Program-made: the position numbers and the translations under genes
The notes under the pieces: model-generated
Told to the model about the DNA's origin: nothing
The model's input: only the letters and a program-made list of their open reading frames with translations
Databases searched by the model: none
Part shown: one piece after another, positions 26,680-62,514 of the stretch
Position numbering within the stretch: position 1 is the first letter of the stretch
How the letters are laid out: each line of letters opens with the position of its first letter
Source of the DNA: Elmis aenea
Lineage: Eukaryota; Arthropoda; Insecta; Coleoptera; Elmidae
NCBI GenBank assembly: GCA_947652605.1
Contig: OX393577.1
Location: 70,518,108 to 70,582,107, forward strand
Direction of reading: 5' to 3'
Length of the DNA stretch: 64,000 nucleotides

Positions 26680-27060
26680 CGCAGGTACACGATATGGTTT
26701 AACAACGTCAGGATTCGCGTTTAACTGTGGCAAAATTCCAGCGCATGCTTGCGAATTTTAAGGGTGTACGAAGTAAATCCACCCTCGTGTTAGCATCCGT
26801 AGTGCGTCCTGTGAAATATTCGAATCTGCAGCTTCATAAAGTGCATGGTGCAGCCTTACTTGTGTAGCGCGATCAATATCAGCTGGAGACATGTCTACAG
26901 CGAAGAGCCCTAGGTATGTTTATTTGTTCAACACGCCACCAACAGTTTTCATTTCGAGTGCACGGAAAATCGCGGTGAACGAGAGAAACGGATAGGCCTG
27001 AAAGAAATTTTCATCCAGCTTGTGAAAAGCCGGTATGCGGAACCGGCTCTGAAACATTTG
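26680..27060 (+). other. GC-rich island with a possible first exon
   Basis: This block is clearly richer in G and C than its surroundings. Within it, ATGTCTACAGCGAAGAGCCC at about 26891 is followed by TAG and the good splice donor GTATGT, so it could be a short first coding exon or a 5' leader on the + strand. Joined to an acceptor just before 30732 it would hit a stop codon at once, so it does not extend the CAP-gene protein. It could instead serve as a non-coding leader exon or belong to a non-coding RNA. No downstream partner could be proven. Confidence 0.25.
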
Positions 27061-27833
27061 AAAAAATAATTAGGCTTTCAGTTGTTCATATAAAATCACA
27101 AAAGTCACAAGATTTAGTCCTGCAAACTTGATCCTTTTAAATATTAAGTTTACTTGAATTTAAACACGTGTATTGTACTGAAAACTTAAGTTTATGATAA
27201 AGCAATCATTTATTTTTTATACTGATGACGCCTATGGTTATTGTATGTGCCAATTATTCACGGTTTATCGGACATAACGACTTAATTTGACGTAATGATG
27301 CTGACATTGTAATATATTTATACAAAACCTTGATAATCGAGATATTGAATCTATGATTCGACTATACATATGTAAATTATTTAAAAAATCAAACAGAAAT
27401 CACAAGTCTAAATATTTTTTTAAAATGTTTTCTTGAGTAAGTAAGTACTTATAGCGAACATAGCAAAAATTATAAAGGGTGCATACATTTCTATAATATT
27501 AATAACTAAGTTTATTGCTGTAAAAATCAATTCTTAAGGAAAAGCTATTCCAGTTAAGATATAGGTATAATAGATATCTCTTCTGTAGTAGATTATTTTT
27601 CAGAAGAAGAGACGGTAGGGGTGTACTGAAATCGGTAGCGATTCTCAACAGAAATAACATAAGTAAATATTATTTAAACTTACACATTTAAATATTCACT
27701 TTTTTTTAAATTAAAATGTTTATGTTTACAATAGATCCCTTTATTAATTCAAATATGTGTGGTATAGATTTTTTGAAGTGCGATCCTTGTTGAAAATAAG
27801 ATAGGTGTTTTTCAAGACAAATATGTAATAGTC

Positions 27834-28054
27834 CAGCAGTTCTAAACCAGTTTCCATTAATGTACCCCTTGTCAATTAGTCCATTTCATACTTTATTTAT
27901 GCATAAACATACTGTGTAAAAATATTTAGTGCGAAAATTGTTGGTTCTTGCTTTCCACCAATACAATTTTCTGGTCATTGTATTTTACACGTACCCCTTG
28001 TAGAAGTTTCAGGTGCCCCTTGGGGGTCCATGGACCTCTGGTTGAGAGCCTCTG
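27834..28054. mobile_element. hAT-type MITE, 221 bp, with 8-bp target-site duplication
   Basis: The ends form imperfect terminal inverted repeats: CAGCAGTTCTAAACCAG on the left, and CAGAGGCTCTCAACCAGAGG as the complement of the right end. This is the classic CAG-GG-TCTCAACCAG terminus of hAT superfamily elements. The element is flanked on both sides by the same 8 bp, TAATAGTC (27826-27833 and 28055-28062), the duplication length hAT transposases make. Subterminal GGGGGTCCATGGACC also fits. It has no open frame and would need a transposase in trans. The perfect duplication suggests a fairly recent or well preserved insertion. Confidence 0.88.
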
Positions 28055-30740
28055 TAATAGTCAATAGACTTAACTTTTTTTAAGCACTCTATATAAAAAT
28101 CCAGTATTAGTATTCTACAAATAATACGTGATTTACCAAAATAATTGATCATTAAAAAACTGCACTGCTAATAATAGCCAATTATATTAAATTATTAGAA
28201 CGTTCTTTATTATTTGTTTAAAGTTAATTTGTTATTGTTATTTAAATTAGGTTTGTGCATAAAACATGCCGTTAATACAAAGAAAAAGAAATTTATGTAA
28301 GCATTATTACTACAGTAACAAAATTTAATGACTTTCAATTATTACGTTAATTATGGGCTATTTTCTTGCATGTTTGCTTTTTAAGAAATTTTCACGTGTT
28401 GTTTTCGACATGAGTTGACGAATACAATTGTTTTAGCATTGCTCATTATTTCGACTTGCAATCGTGTAAAAGGTGACTAAAATAAACTGGGATTTTGCAG
28501 CAAAGTAAAATAAAAATGTAAACGATTAAAATAGTAGAATAAATCAAATGGATTTGAACGAATTGAAGTCGATTATTTTGGCACGTGCAAGCTGCAACTT
28601 TCGTTACCTGCTTAAAATAATTTAGAAGTATTATCAAGTACTGTACAATTTTGTTCTTGCACCTGTACAATATTGAAGTATGTGCGACCCAATAAAATTG
28701 ATTTTTACTCTTGACATATTTTAATCGTATTCCATATACATGCTGCAATTAAGAAATTAATATAGTAAAGATTTGCTATCTAAAAAGTCAACGACTCATA
28801 AGGGCATCTAACCTATTAAAACACTTGCCAATAAAGGTGTCCATTGTTGTAATGAATTTTAAATTTCATCGCGAGCAATGCCGGAAACAACAATAACTAA
28901 ATAAAATGCGATTTTGCATGGTAAAGCTACTTGTTTATTATTATACAGCCGGCATGACAACAATATTTCGCTTACCTCTATTAATTCGCTAGTAGTAAGG
29001 CTAATTAAATATGTAAAACATGGTTAGTTTTGCATACTAGGGACACGTTTGGGATGATACCACTATATCACCTTTGATTAAAAATGAATGCAGTTTCATT
29101 GTAAATTGTTTAGTTTAGTGTGTTTCGGTTGCTGGTGAGTTCATTTGTAAACTTGCAGGCTGGTTAAAACTTCAGTTAGTGTATGAAATTCTCGCTTATT
29201 ATAAGAAATAGATTTTGCATTTGGCAAAGCTGCGAAATTTTGTACTGATTAATACTAGCAAAACGGATTTCAGTGATAACCGATTTAATGAATATTGAAA
29301 TAATCTGTTAACTAATCAGCTTTAAATTTGCAACTTTTTAAAAGTTTAACGTGTGCTTTGGCCTTAAGCGAGCTTTAAGCAAGGCTGACACCAGAATTTT
29401 AATTAGCCTACACATACGAAGGTAGCAAAAGTTGTGTTTAAATAAAATTGTGAATTAAAATCATAATCCATAGGGATGTGTAGGTACATTATTCAGTAAG
29501 TGTTTTCAATTTGATTCTTTCCAAACTCACATCTCGGGTCCTTTGGCGTTCTTAAACTACTATCTGGCAAATAATTAATTACAAACACGCATTAAATTTT
29601 TCATTTTAACTTAATTTTCGTAAGGGTACTCAGTCGAATAAATTAACGTTGTTTTGGTACGCCAAAGCGTGAAAATAAAAACTTTCTTTTTGCTGTGTAA
29701 TTTACGCAATACAGTAACTCCAAAACTAAGTGCGTGAAATTATTTTCAAATGTAATTTATGCTAATTTATAACGTAACGTTAGCTTTACAACCTTTTCCG
29801 CGTCTTCTGAAAGCAAACGTTAAACAACATAAAATCACTCATAAAACAAGCTTTTAACCCAACAGCTTTTGTTATTTTCTTGAGAACTACAATTACGTTA
29901 ATACAAAAAAAAAACTAATTGTTAGAATTATTTAAGTAATTAGACTTAGGTATAAATAAATAAATGTTAAAAAATTCTTGTAATTATATTAGCTGATACA
30001 TGGCTTTCATGTTTAAAATTGGTGATGTATTTTTTAAAGAAAATATGGTACAAAAATTGTTACAATTTCATTTTCTTTGTGTTGCATGTTCTAAATAACT
30101 ACATTGTACCTCTTTCATTTATTTTATTAATGTTGTTCTAACCTAATAAATTTACGCAGTTTTGTTGCACTAGTTATGTTAACTACATTTTATTTACTGT
30201 TGTTTTTTTTTAATTGAACATACAAGTTAATAGGCACACTTTTCATTTAAACAACTTTAGTTAATATTAACAGTTGCAGCTTTGAAACTTGAGTTGTGTT
30301 AATATGAATTATATGAATGGCAAGTGGCTTAAACCATTAAAAAAATGTTTTAAATTTTACTACAAAGAAACAAGTTTTTATTGTATCTAGCATAATAGTC
30401 TCTGATGGGTTTGTTACCTTAGCAAATTTTAAACTTTTAATTTGATTTCTAATAGCATAACTGTTATTAAAAGATAATTAATAACTCCCTAATGAACTGC
30501 CTTAGTGAGTGAGTCTATAAAGCAAGTTAATACAGTAGCGGCAAATAAAATGCGTGCATACAAAGCATTATTCTATTTGTTACACATGGCCACCAAAATG
30601 GAACGAAGATTGGAAAGGCAACGTGTTGTTCACACTTTGTGAACATCGTTGGCCGGTATAGCACACAAACCGCTTTGTTCCCTATGGATTTTAAGACGTG
30701 CGATACACACACAAACTGCACTGATTATTAGTTTATAAAA

Positions 30741-33700
30741 ATGCGTGGTTATCCTGTAGAAATGTCTTTGTGCAGGAGGAAACCGGAATTCCCTGGATCA
30801 CTGACCGATTTACACAGATTTAGGAAAACTGTCCATGGACACGATGGAACCAGTCGGATTGTTATGGTAAGGAAGACCGATCAAAGGACTTTTGCTTCGA
30901 TTAAAAACGGACAGGTGAGTGAATAATCATATCTTTACATTTTTGGGTGTGTTAAAATTTCAAGCTTCATTTATTTAAAAGTTCGCTACAGTCAGACGTA
31001 CAGACAAAAATCCATAAGACTTTCAGTAAGATTTCGTATAATGGACTCTTTATTTTTCAACTAATTGCAGTTAATGTCGCGAAAAATATGATTTTCTAGC
31101 GAAAAATTTCAGTTGCATCTCTTGAACACTCATACATAGCTCGTTTCAGGATATAATCGACAAAGGATAAACATGCGCCAAATTAAACACTTCGGCATAT
31201 CCAAAAATGCTAGTCCCAATAATTAGAGACTATGGTCTTAAATAGAAAATCAGACATTACGAATTAACTTTAAATTTATTACACTTCCTCTTTAGGTTAC
31301 TAAGTCGTGACAAAGGTGAACTTAGTTTTCAGTTCGTTGCGTTTAGTTACTTCTACTTTAGCTAAGTATTATACTGATGCTGTAATCTATACTAAAAGTT
31401 GATGACAGAGTTATGAAATCTAAGATTCTTATGTTTTAAATAGCACACAATTTTTTTACCAACAATAAGATTTTTTTATGGCAGGTTAGGATCACGTAAT
31501 TTGCAAAAACTTGGAGGGTCTTTAACTTCTTCAGGAGTTAGGAACCCAGTGCAAACCTATACACTTGGAAAATTTCCAAAAATTTTGAATTAATGTTAAA
31601 ATAATAAAACGATTTAAAACAAACCGGAAATTATTAATTTTGAGTTTATGTGCATTTACCATTTTTATAAACTTTGGCTTAAATTGCAGAGCTTTTGAAA
31701 TTTTTTGAAAAACTAGTGTACATGTGCACATTTTCTACAAATTTGTAGATTTGGAATTGTCTTTAAAGCAAATTTTATGCAAATGAAAAATATTATTGCA
31801 GCGTTGTTATACGACCCTATAATAATAGCAATTTATTAAGCGATATAGCAACATACAATTGTTAATTGTAAAAGCAATCATTTTTAATTCAACATACTTA
31901 AAGTGACTTGAAAATTACAATGCTTTAAGATAAGTTAACTAAAAAATTAAAATTCATACTACAGTTATGGATGAAGCCTCTAGTTCATAAAATACTCAAT
32001 GTATGGATGTATTTAAATAACAGTTGCGTTACTGAATATTAATGTGTAGCTGTAATAGTTGTAGCAATTATTATTTAAATATTTTATACTGAAATTTATT
32101 ACCTAGAAAAATTAATAGTGTTATGAAGTAACTTTTAAAAACGACAATTTTGTTATCTGTGCATTACAAAAATCACATTGTAATTGGAATTTTAATTGGC
32201 TCACTTTAAACAAAGGCAGACTGATAAACACATTATAAAGTTTAAATTAGCATTGCATTGACGAATTGATATAACAACTAAGATAGCCAAAAAAATAATT
32301 ATTATTTCACCTTTTTCATTACACAATTTAAAGAAGAAATTAATTGTTTAAATTTTAAACAAATATTTCAACAAAATTATTAGTTTAATAGCACTAAACA
32401 ATAGCATTAAACAATTTATATTATGTAAATAAAGGCCAAATTTCACTTCGATAAACATTATTTACTTAACAAAAATGTAATGGGCCATTAATAACAGATT
32501 ATTAGATTAACTCAATTCAATTTAGGTTTTTAAACGCGTCATTTAAATGTTTCCTTTATTTGTACTTTAAAACAAATGTTTTCTTAATGTCTTTGCTTGA
32601 ATAATAAATAGCACTGTCACGTTTAAATGTGCACCAGACCATAACTTTATGGTATTATGTCGAACAAAAGTTTTATCGCAGCTGTACAAATTTGCCAGTG
32701 CGAAAAATATCTGATTTTTTTTTTTAACAGGAACCAAAGTTGGAAACTATTACACGTGAAACTATAGAAACATTCAGAGGGCAGCGAACTGAATGTAAAG
32801 TTACAACCGAGAAGAAGGACTGTAACGAAGAATTACCGGCTGAATTGGTTGGAGTTTTAACAAATAAAGCTAATAGGTCTATCAAAAACGGAATTAAAAA
32901 AGTTAGTTTCTCAAATTAGCTCACAAAAATATTTAAATTCAATTCTAAATATTGAAAAAAAATTACAGCATATGATTTAAGATTCTTTTACGGTTTATTA
33001 AAATTTATTGTTAACGCTTAGGTGTCGTCTAAAACATGTTTATACTTTACAGAGTAAAAGCACAATTATGGATTTCCAGGAGGAATTTTTAAAAGCGCAT
33101 AACGAATACAGACAGAAACATGGCGTGGCTCCGCTGAAACTCAACAAAGAAATTTGTAAGTTTAGCCAAAGTTGGGCTAACACTTTATTAAAACGAAACG
33201 TCTTAGAGCACAGCAGTAACCGCGATTATGGGGAAAATATCTACTGCATTAGTTCAACAAATCCTAACTTTAGTATAACGGGAGATGCACCAGTTAAAAG
33301 CTGGTACGACGAAATTAAATGCCATGTTTTTGGAACTGAACCCCACAATTTAGCATCAGGCCATTTCACCCAAGTTATCTGGAAGGAAAGTAAAGAGCTG
33401 GGTGTGGGTGTTGCGAAGTTGAATGGAAGAATTATAGTTGTAGGTAATTATTCCCCAGCTGGGAACGTCGTGGGACATTTTGCAAAAAATGTTCCCCCAA
33501 TCGGAGGATTTATGCTGAATAACAACAACGACCCTACTGAAAAACTGTCTAATCTAACAATCACTTCACGATCAAGCGCATCCTCAAGTAAAAATATTAG
33601 CAATGGCACTGAAGGCGATTTCGACGAAGACTTCCTACAAGCCCACAACGATTACAGAAAACTTCACGGGGTTCCACCGTTAAAACTAGACAGGAAGTTA

Positions 33701-34667
33701 TGCAAGTACAGCGAAGAATGGGCAAAGATTTTGGCGTCAAAAAACAATCTCGAACATCGCAAAAACTCTCCCCACGGTGAAAATATCTACTGTATGTACT
33801 CTTCTGATCCTAACTTCACGATAACAGGGCATACACCTGTTGATACGTGGTACGAAGAAATCAAATTTCATCCATTTGGTCGAGAGCCTAGTACTCTAAA
33901 ATCTGGCCATTTTACTCAAGTGGTCTGGAAAACGAGCGAGTTCTTGGGCGTCGGAGTTGCTAAGAGCCATCAAGGTTATATTTACGTAGTTGCAAACTAT
34001 TCGCCTGCAGGAAATTTCGTTGGTAATTACGCCGAAAACGTCCCAGCTTTGATTGGATCAGCGACCACAAAACCTAAAGAAATCAAACCCACAACTTTAA
34101 GTGATGTACCTGAACTATCCACTGGTGATTTTGAGCAGTTTGCCGAAGAGGCCTTAAAGGTTCATAATGAATACAGAAGAAAGCATGGAGTACCTGAAAT
34201 GAAGCTAAATAAAGAGGTAAATGCTTTTTTTTCAGTTATCTGGTACCTAATAATACTTAACTAAAAATACAGACAATAATTAAGTTGACATTATTTATTT
34301 GCAGATTTGCGAATATGCCGGAGAATGGGCAGAGCAGTGTGCAAGAACGTCCAATATGTCACATCGCCAAAATAATAAATACGGAGAAAATATTTTTTGT
34401 ATGTACTCATCAGATTTTAGCTATGTTCCTTCGGCGCGCGATGCTGTTAAAAAATGGTACGATGAGTGCAAAGACCACACATACGGAAATGAAACGGTTA
34501 ATTATAGCACATTACATTTTTCACAAGTTATTTGGAAATCAAGTACTGAACTTGGAATTGCTATGGCTAAAAATCAAAAAGGGCAATCGTATGTGGTGGC
34601 CAATTACAGCCCACGGGGTAACATAGTTGGCCAATTCACAGCTAATGTACCGAGGCCAAAACCTTGA
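30741..34667 (+). CDS. Triple CAP-domain protein, GAPR-1-like
   Basis: Four exons: 30741-30914, 32731-32901, 33053-34216 and 34305-34667, all GT-AG with phase 0 junctions, giving 623 aa. After a basic N-terminal region of about 115 aa come three CAP (SCP/PR-1) domains, roughly 123-268, 304-450 and 474-623. Each starts like FLKAHNEYRQKHGV and has GENIY or GENIF, a WY-D/E-E segment, (G/L)HF(T/S)QVIW and NYSP(A/R)GN. The family's His-Glu-Glu-His cleft residues (EHSS/EHRK/SHRQ, GEN, WYDE/WYEE, HFT/HFS) are kept in all three. Domains resemble Golgi-associated plant pathogenesis-related protein 1 more than secreted venom-type CAP proteins: no signal peptide is seen and the extra disulphide pattern is absent. 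A cytosolic or Golgi-peripheral lipid-binding role is inferred. An in-frame stop at 30729-30731 supports the start. The linkers are Ser/Thr/Lys-rich. Confidence 0.85.
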
Positions 34668-36180
34668 CGAAGCAAGTCAGCAAATAAGTTATCAAAATAT
34701 TAATAAGTTTTAATAAATAAACTTAAAACACGTTTGTACCAAAAAACGCTAAAATCAATACAAATCAAAATAATACATCAATAAGCGCAAAATATAGTTT
34801 GCAATAATGCAAAACAAATTGTTTATAAATGAAAAAAATCGAATTTAGACTGCTAGTGATGAAGCAACAGGAGTCTTGAAACTCATGTAGCATTTCTATC
34901 AATAATCTTTTAAAAAAGAAAAGCTATTTTCGATAAAATACTAATATTAATAAATTGATCACTTGAATAATAATATATATCACTTATATGGTTATATGTG
35001 ATATATGTTTAATTTTAATTTTATATTCCTTAATAGTTAAATAAGAGCATTCCAAATATGACTTTAAGAAATAATAGGAAAACTCTAGATAAATTCGTTA
35101 TAAAAAAGTTAATAATTATTGTAACGTGGCAAATCACTAAATTTTAATGCGAATTCAAAAATTTTGCCAAAGATGCACAGTATTAAATGTTATTGCAATA
35201 ATTTGAATATGATTGTTGTATGAATTCGCTTTTAATTTTTTGTACACTCCTAGAATAGTGTTACAGTTTTAAAAACTTACTCCTAAAAATCTTTTATGTA
35301 ATAAATACCAACTGTTAATCATTGCATTATCAAAGAAATATAATAAAGCATTACTATTTTTTTAAGAAATAGTAATAAATTGATAATATACGTTATGCAT
35401 AAAAGTGTTTTCTATTTGACGTTTACTAATTTTAAATTTAAAGGTGATTAATAATTAACTCTTGTTCCATAATTGTCGAGTAGATAGGCAAAAACAAATC
35501 ATTTTTAAATTAGTAGAAACATCAATAAATTTAAATATTTAGGAACTGTTTTTGATTGTCCAAATAACTGTATCATTGTTTAGGAAAATTAAATCGACTT
35601 TGTAAGACTGATGTACCACATTTTTTATAAACTATAATTAACGTTAAATAAAATATTAGAAGACAAAAATTGTGTACTTTTTTAAAGTTGTATTTATGGA
35701 AAAACTATACCGCATCTTTAATTTATTTAAACTAATCGACAAGTTGAGTAAATCGTTTTTCTTCATGTTTAATTAAAATATAAAATAATTCATTTACATT
35801 ATTAAAAGTTATTTAAGATTGTATGAAATTCCTTAATTTTAACGTAAGATATAAAATATTCAATTAAATTACACAAAATAATTACACTATGTACATATGT
35901 TTAAAGAAATGGGTTCTTAATTCAACGTTCTTTTAAAATTTGCAATAATACTGTCGTTATTTATGATTGATGGATTTTAATTTTTTTTTTAACAGGGTGT
36001 AATAAGGATACTTCTAGAAGATGTATGACTTCCAGCTTTATTTGAAGATGTAGATTCTTACCCAAACTTAGGTTGCTACACCTCTTAATTTTGTTTTAAA
36101 TGTTTCATACATTGTTCTTCAATTTTAAGTTCAGCCAGCAAAATAATTATATTATTTTCGGACCGAATTGTTCATATAAA
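34668..36180. other. Convergent intergenic spacer with CAP-gene poly(A) signal
   Basis: An AATAAA at 34712-34717 follows the CAP-gene stop codon and probably ends its mRNA. A palindromic element lies at 34845-34912. A good acceptor (TTTTTTTTTTAACAG near 35995) is followed by only about 16 open codons, which I do not call a gene. The rest is AT-rich sequence. Confidence 0.4.
34845..34912 (-). repeat. Palindromic element family, copy F
   Basis: Read on the - strand it gives ATTGATAGAAATGCTACATG, then AGTTTCAAGACTCCTG and ATCACTAGCAGTC. The order of arm, GAGACTC-like block and TAGCA block is the same as in copies B and G. Confidence 0.5.
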
Positions 36181-36697
36181 TTAAATATTGTCGGCTGTGT
36201 CTTCCAGTATAATGTCGCTCAATATTCGTACCGACTTCGAACGCACTTTCCTGGATGGCATGTAATCAAATTCAACTTCGGTTTCAAGGGTAGCATTTTT
36301 GGTGGACGATCGGCGTCTACAGATATCTTGAAATGATGACGTACTAGGTTGAATTACATATCTGCAACAATAAACCAACCTTTAAACAAGTTTTACAATG
36401 TTACATTATTTAATGGATGCGTTAACGTAACTAACTCACTTTGTAATGAAAAGTTATCTACTACACGTTTTAAAAAAATTGGCAAATTTATTTAATAAAA
36501 TAAACTAACATTATATCACCCTCCATTAATGTAATGTCATAGCTAGGATTAACTATCATCACTTTATCGCATACCTTAAACAAAATTATCAATTATTGTA
36601 AAGTTCATGTAATATTTCCAGGATATTACCATGTTTTATCGCACACATAAGATTTTTAACTTACCAGCTTTAGTAAATAAGAAAGCAGTAGGTATGT
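36181..36697 (-). CDS. Second set of SLO2-like C-terminal exons (alternative 3' end or duplicate remnant)
   Basis: Three exon-like pieces on the - strand: a 33-bp micro-exon 36665-36697 (TYLLLSYLLKL), 36510-36574 (VCDKVMIVNPSYDITLMEGD) and 36181-36361, ending in a stop codon. The last two parallel SLO2 exons at 40094-40299 (ending NPSCDLKLEEGDI) and 39321-40026 (beginning YLVRPSPFSAQ; here YVIQPSTSSFQ). The intron interrupts the same isoleucine codon, AT|A, in both copies. All pieces have good GT-AG ends and agree in phase. The tail here is about 60 aa and basic, with RRRSSTK and SRKVRSKSVR, against about 235 aa in the main tail. It could be an alternative terminus spliced from a phase-0 exon of the channel, or a relic of tandem duplication. 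Upstream channel exons are not duplicated. Confidence 0.6.
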
Positions 36698-39320
36698 CTG
36701 GAAAATAATAACAACTAAACAAATAATCAAATAACTTCATTGTTCGGATTAAGAGTAATACTGCATTATAACTTAAATTAACCTCATCGCATAAAGCGCT
36801 CTTTGTAATATAATTAGCGCTGAGGAAATTGCAACGTCTTGTGATAAAGCAGTTAAAGTTCTTTAACCTACAAGGAATAGAGAAGAAGCTTTAATTCTGA
36901 AATGTTTAAATTCGATAGGCAATTAAAAGTATGAACTATAATAAAATGTAGCAGCTTTTTCTTTACAATAACTTACTTTTAAAAAAATCTCGAGTATTAT
37001 TTGCAATTAACAAACGTAAAAATATATTCACAAAATATCATAATTATTTATTCCCAGTGCTTTTAACCATTATGTCAAATTTTTATTTGCAACCCTTATT
37101 TGACGTGACTGATATTAAATTATTAAAGTTTAACGTCATGTACTGTCAAATTTGACAATGGATTTTACAACAGGATTACAAAATGCTTCACACCTGACCT
37201 ACATTATTTTTAAAAGATTATTCTTTGACTTACGAAAGCGTAATACACTGTTTTTTTTTTGTTTTTGCATTTTATTAAAATTAAATAATCTGCAAATTTA
37301 ACGGCAAAATCTTTATTAGGAGTTTATTTATTTAAAAAAAGCAATTGCAGATATGCAGAACGGACACTTCTCTATAAGGAATAAACGTTTGTGTTTCGAG
37401 ATTAGCAAAATGGACCTAACGTAAGATACACCCTGTGTATTGCTTTGAATTTTTAACCAATCTGCAACCGGTATTTTGTCGTTAAGACATCCTCAAAAAT
37501 TTGTTCTAGTATTGTTACGTTATTAAATGTTACAATTTTTTAATTTTCTGTACGTCCAACATTTTTCAACAATATATGTACAAATATTTCAATATCCATT
37601 GATTTTAGGTACAAAGCTTACATAAAACATATTACATTAACAACCTCTTTAAATTTGATAAATGTCATAAATATCAAAGCTTTTGAAAAATTTATCATAT
37701 TTGGCATCATTTATGTTTGGCATATTAATGTTTGTTTTGTATACACACGTTGAGGTCACTAAAAAAAACACAAAAGTTCTAATAAACTAGTAATAGTTAT
37801 CATTTTTATTGTAATAATGTTATACATACTGAAACCTGTATCGGCAAATTTATAATAAATGTATTTAAGACACTTACCTCGTCCATTTTTGTTTTTAATT
37901 TAACTTAAGACAAACTGATGTAGTCTCATCCATGAGTTATAAGATCTTCAGTTTAGTTAATTTGGGTTTAGCGGATTCGAACTTCATGTGAGTTTTCTTT
38001 TAATGGTTAAATGAAACAAACATTGAAAATACAATGTATATAATGTGCTATTGAATTTACTGTACATGAAGTTTAAGCGTAGTCAATAAAGTTTCTTCCA
38101 CTTTTGTTGTTAGGTAGAATCGTGCATTAGAAGTAAATGTGCTTCGTCAAGTAAAGTCAACATTCTTGAAAATTCGTATACATTTACAAACCGATCTGTC
38201 ATGAAAGAATACTTATTCGTTAAAACTTTCGTTTGCATCAGAAATAGATTTAAAAACAATGATACCTACTGGTAATGCACGCTGCACCAGATGTTAAATA
38301 TGTATTTTTACCTATATTACACAATTTATTTATATTCCTATTATAAGCAGAATATGCAAACTTAACTGTGAAACAATGAATATAATATTTACAATATATG
38401 TTTACAATTTCCTAAAGTTGATGCTAATATGTTAGTCTGATGTATGTATGACATTTGCCTACAAACTATCAATATCATTAAATAAAGCGATAGTACCAAA
38501 GCATTTTGGTCTTAACTCTTAAATATTGACAACCTTCTCAATTTCATTCTAGAAAAATATATTCCCACGTATTGGCGGATATGTTTAGATACATGAACAT
38601 GCATTTTCAATATTGGACCACACCACAGTCTTCATCTAAGGTTATAGCACAGGGAAAGTTGGTGACAATGCTGTTAATATGTACATCAACTAGCATGGAC
38701 GGCATACACTAAGCTAAGAAAGCAAGTTCTGGTGATATAAATGTGATGGCCGTTTTATATTAACCTTATCATTAACTAAAATTTAATAAACTGCACGTTT
38801 AAAATTCGTAGCTATGTGCATGACCCGACATACATAGTTCGCAAGGTCAAGCAGCACAAAATGCACAACATACAGGTAACAATTTCAAATCCTTTACACT
38901 ATCTACACCTAACTATGTTATTTGATCCCTCATTCAACATACCTGAACAATTTATACTGATAATAGGCCTGTTGGCCTTTGTGGAAGAAGTTCTTGAAAA
39001 TATATACAAATGAAAATCTATCTATTGAGCTATAAGTAATATGTAATATGTACCTAGTTATAAATATTAAAGGCCTAGTTTTTGGCTGAAATGATATCAG
39101 ACAAGCTTCTTATATCAAATTTGGCTAAAGCGGCCATATCCAATTACAACATACAATATCAGTCTAGAATTCTGATAGACGTAAGGCCAAATGTGGTAAA
39201 ATGGTAGCTCTGCAGCGCTAAATCTAGGTACATCTGCAGAGGATATCTACATGTGGTAGGAAAAACTTAGAGCCACTTATTTCGCAAGCCGCTCATTCTT
39301 CTCCCCCACATAAGGTTATA

Positions 39321-62514
<23,194 letters not shown>

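Larger units (their letters stand above)
20321..30740. other. Long intergenic region without a recognisable gene
   Basis: About 10 kb between APC5 and the CAP-domain gene. Open frames such as 21874-22119, 23368-23680 and 28446-28748 are short, AT-rich in codons and lack recognisable motifs or splice partners. The region holds a degenerate repeat block (20985-21720), two palindromic elements (24286-24410, 25990-26045), a GC-rich island with a possible first exon (26680-27060) and an hAT-type MITE (27834-28054). The rest is plain AT-rich sequence. Confidence 0.4.

Noticed and set aside
35990..36060. Possible extra 3' exon of the CAP gene after TTTTTTTAACAG
   Set aside because: The acceptor is good but only about 16 codons are open, the CAP gene already ends with a clean stop and poly(A) signal, and no CAP similarity continues.
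36840..36900. Possible further SLO2-like exon upstream of the 36.7-kb micro-exon on the - strand
   Set aside because: It has a fair acceptor and GTTAAT donor, but it starts in a phase that does not fit the phase-0 exons of the channel. In phase 0 it opens with a stop, and its peptide shows no similarity.
37410..37440. GATACACCCTGTGTATTG as a transposon end
   Set aside because: Short palindromic match only, without a partner end or duplication.
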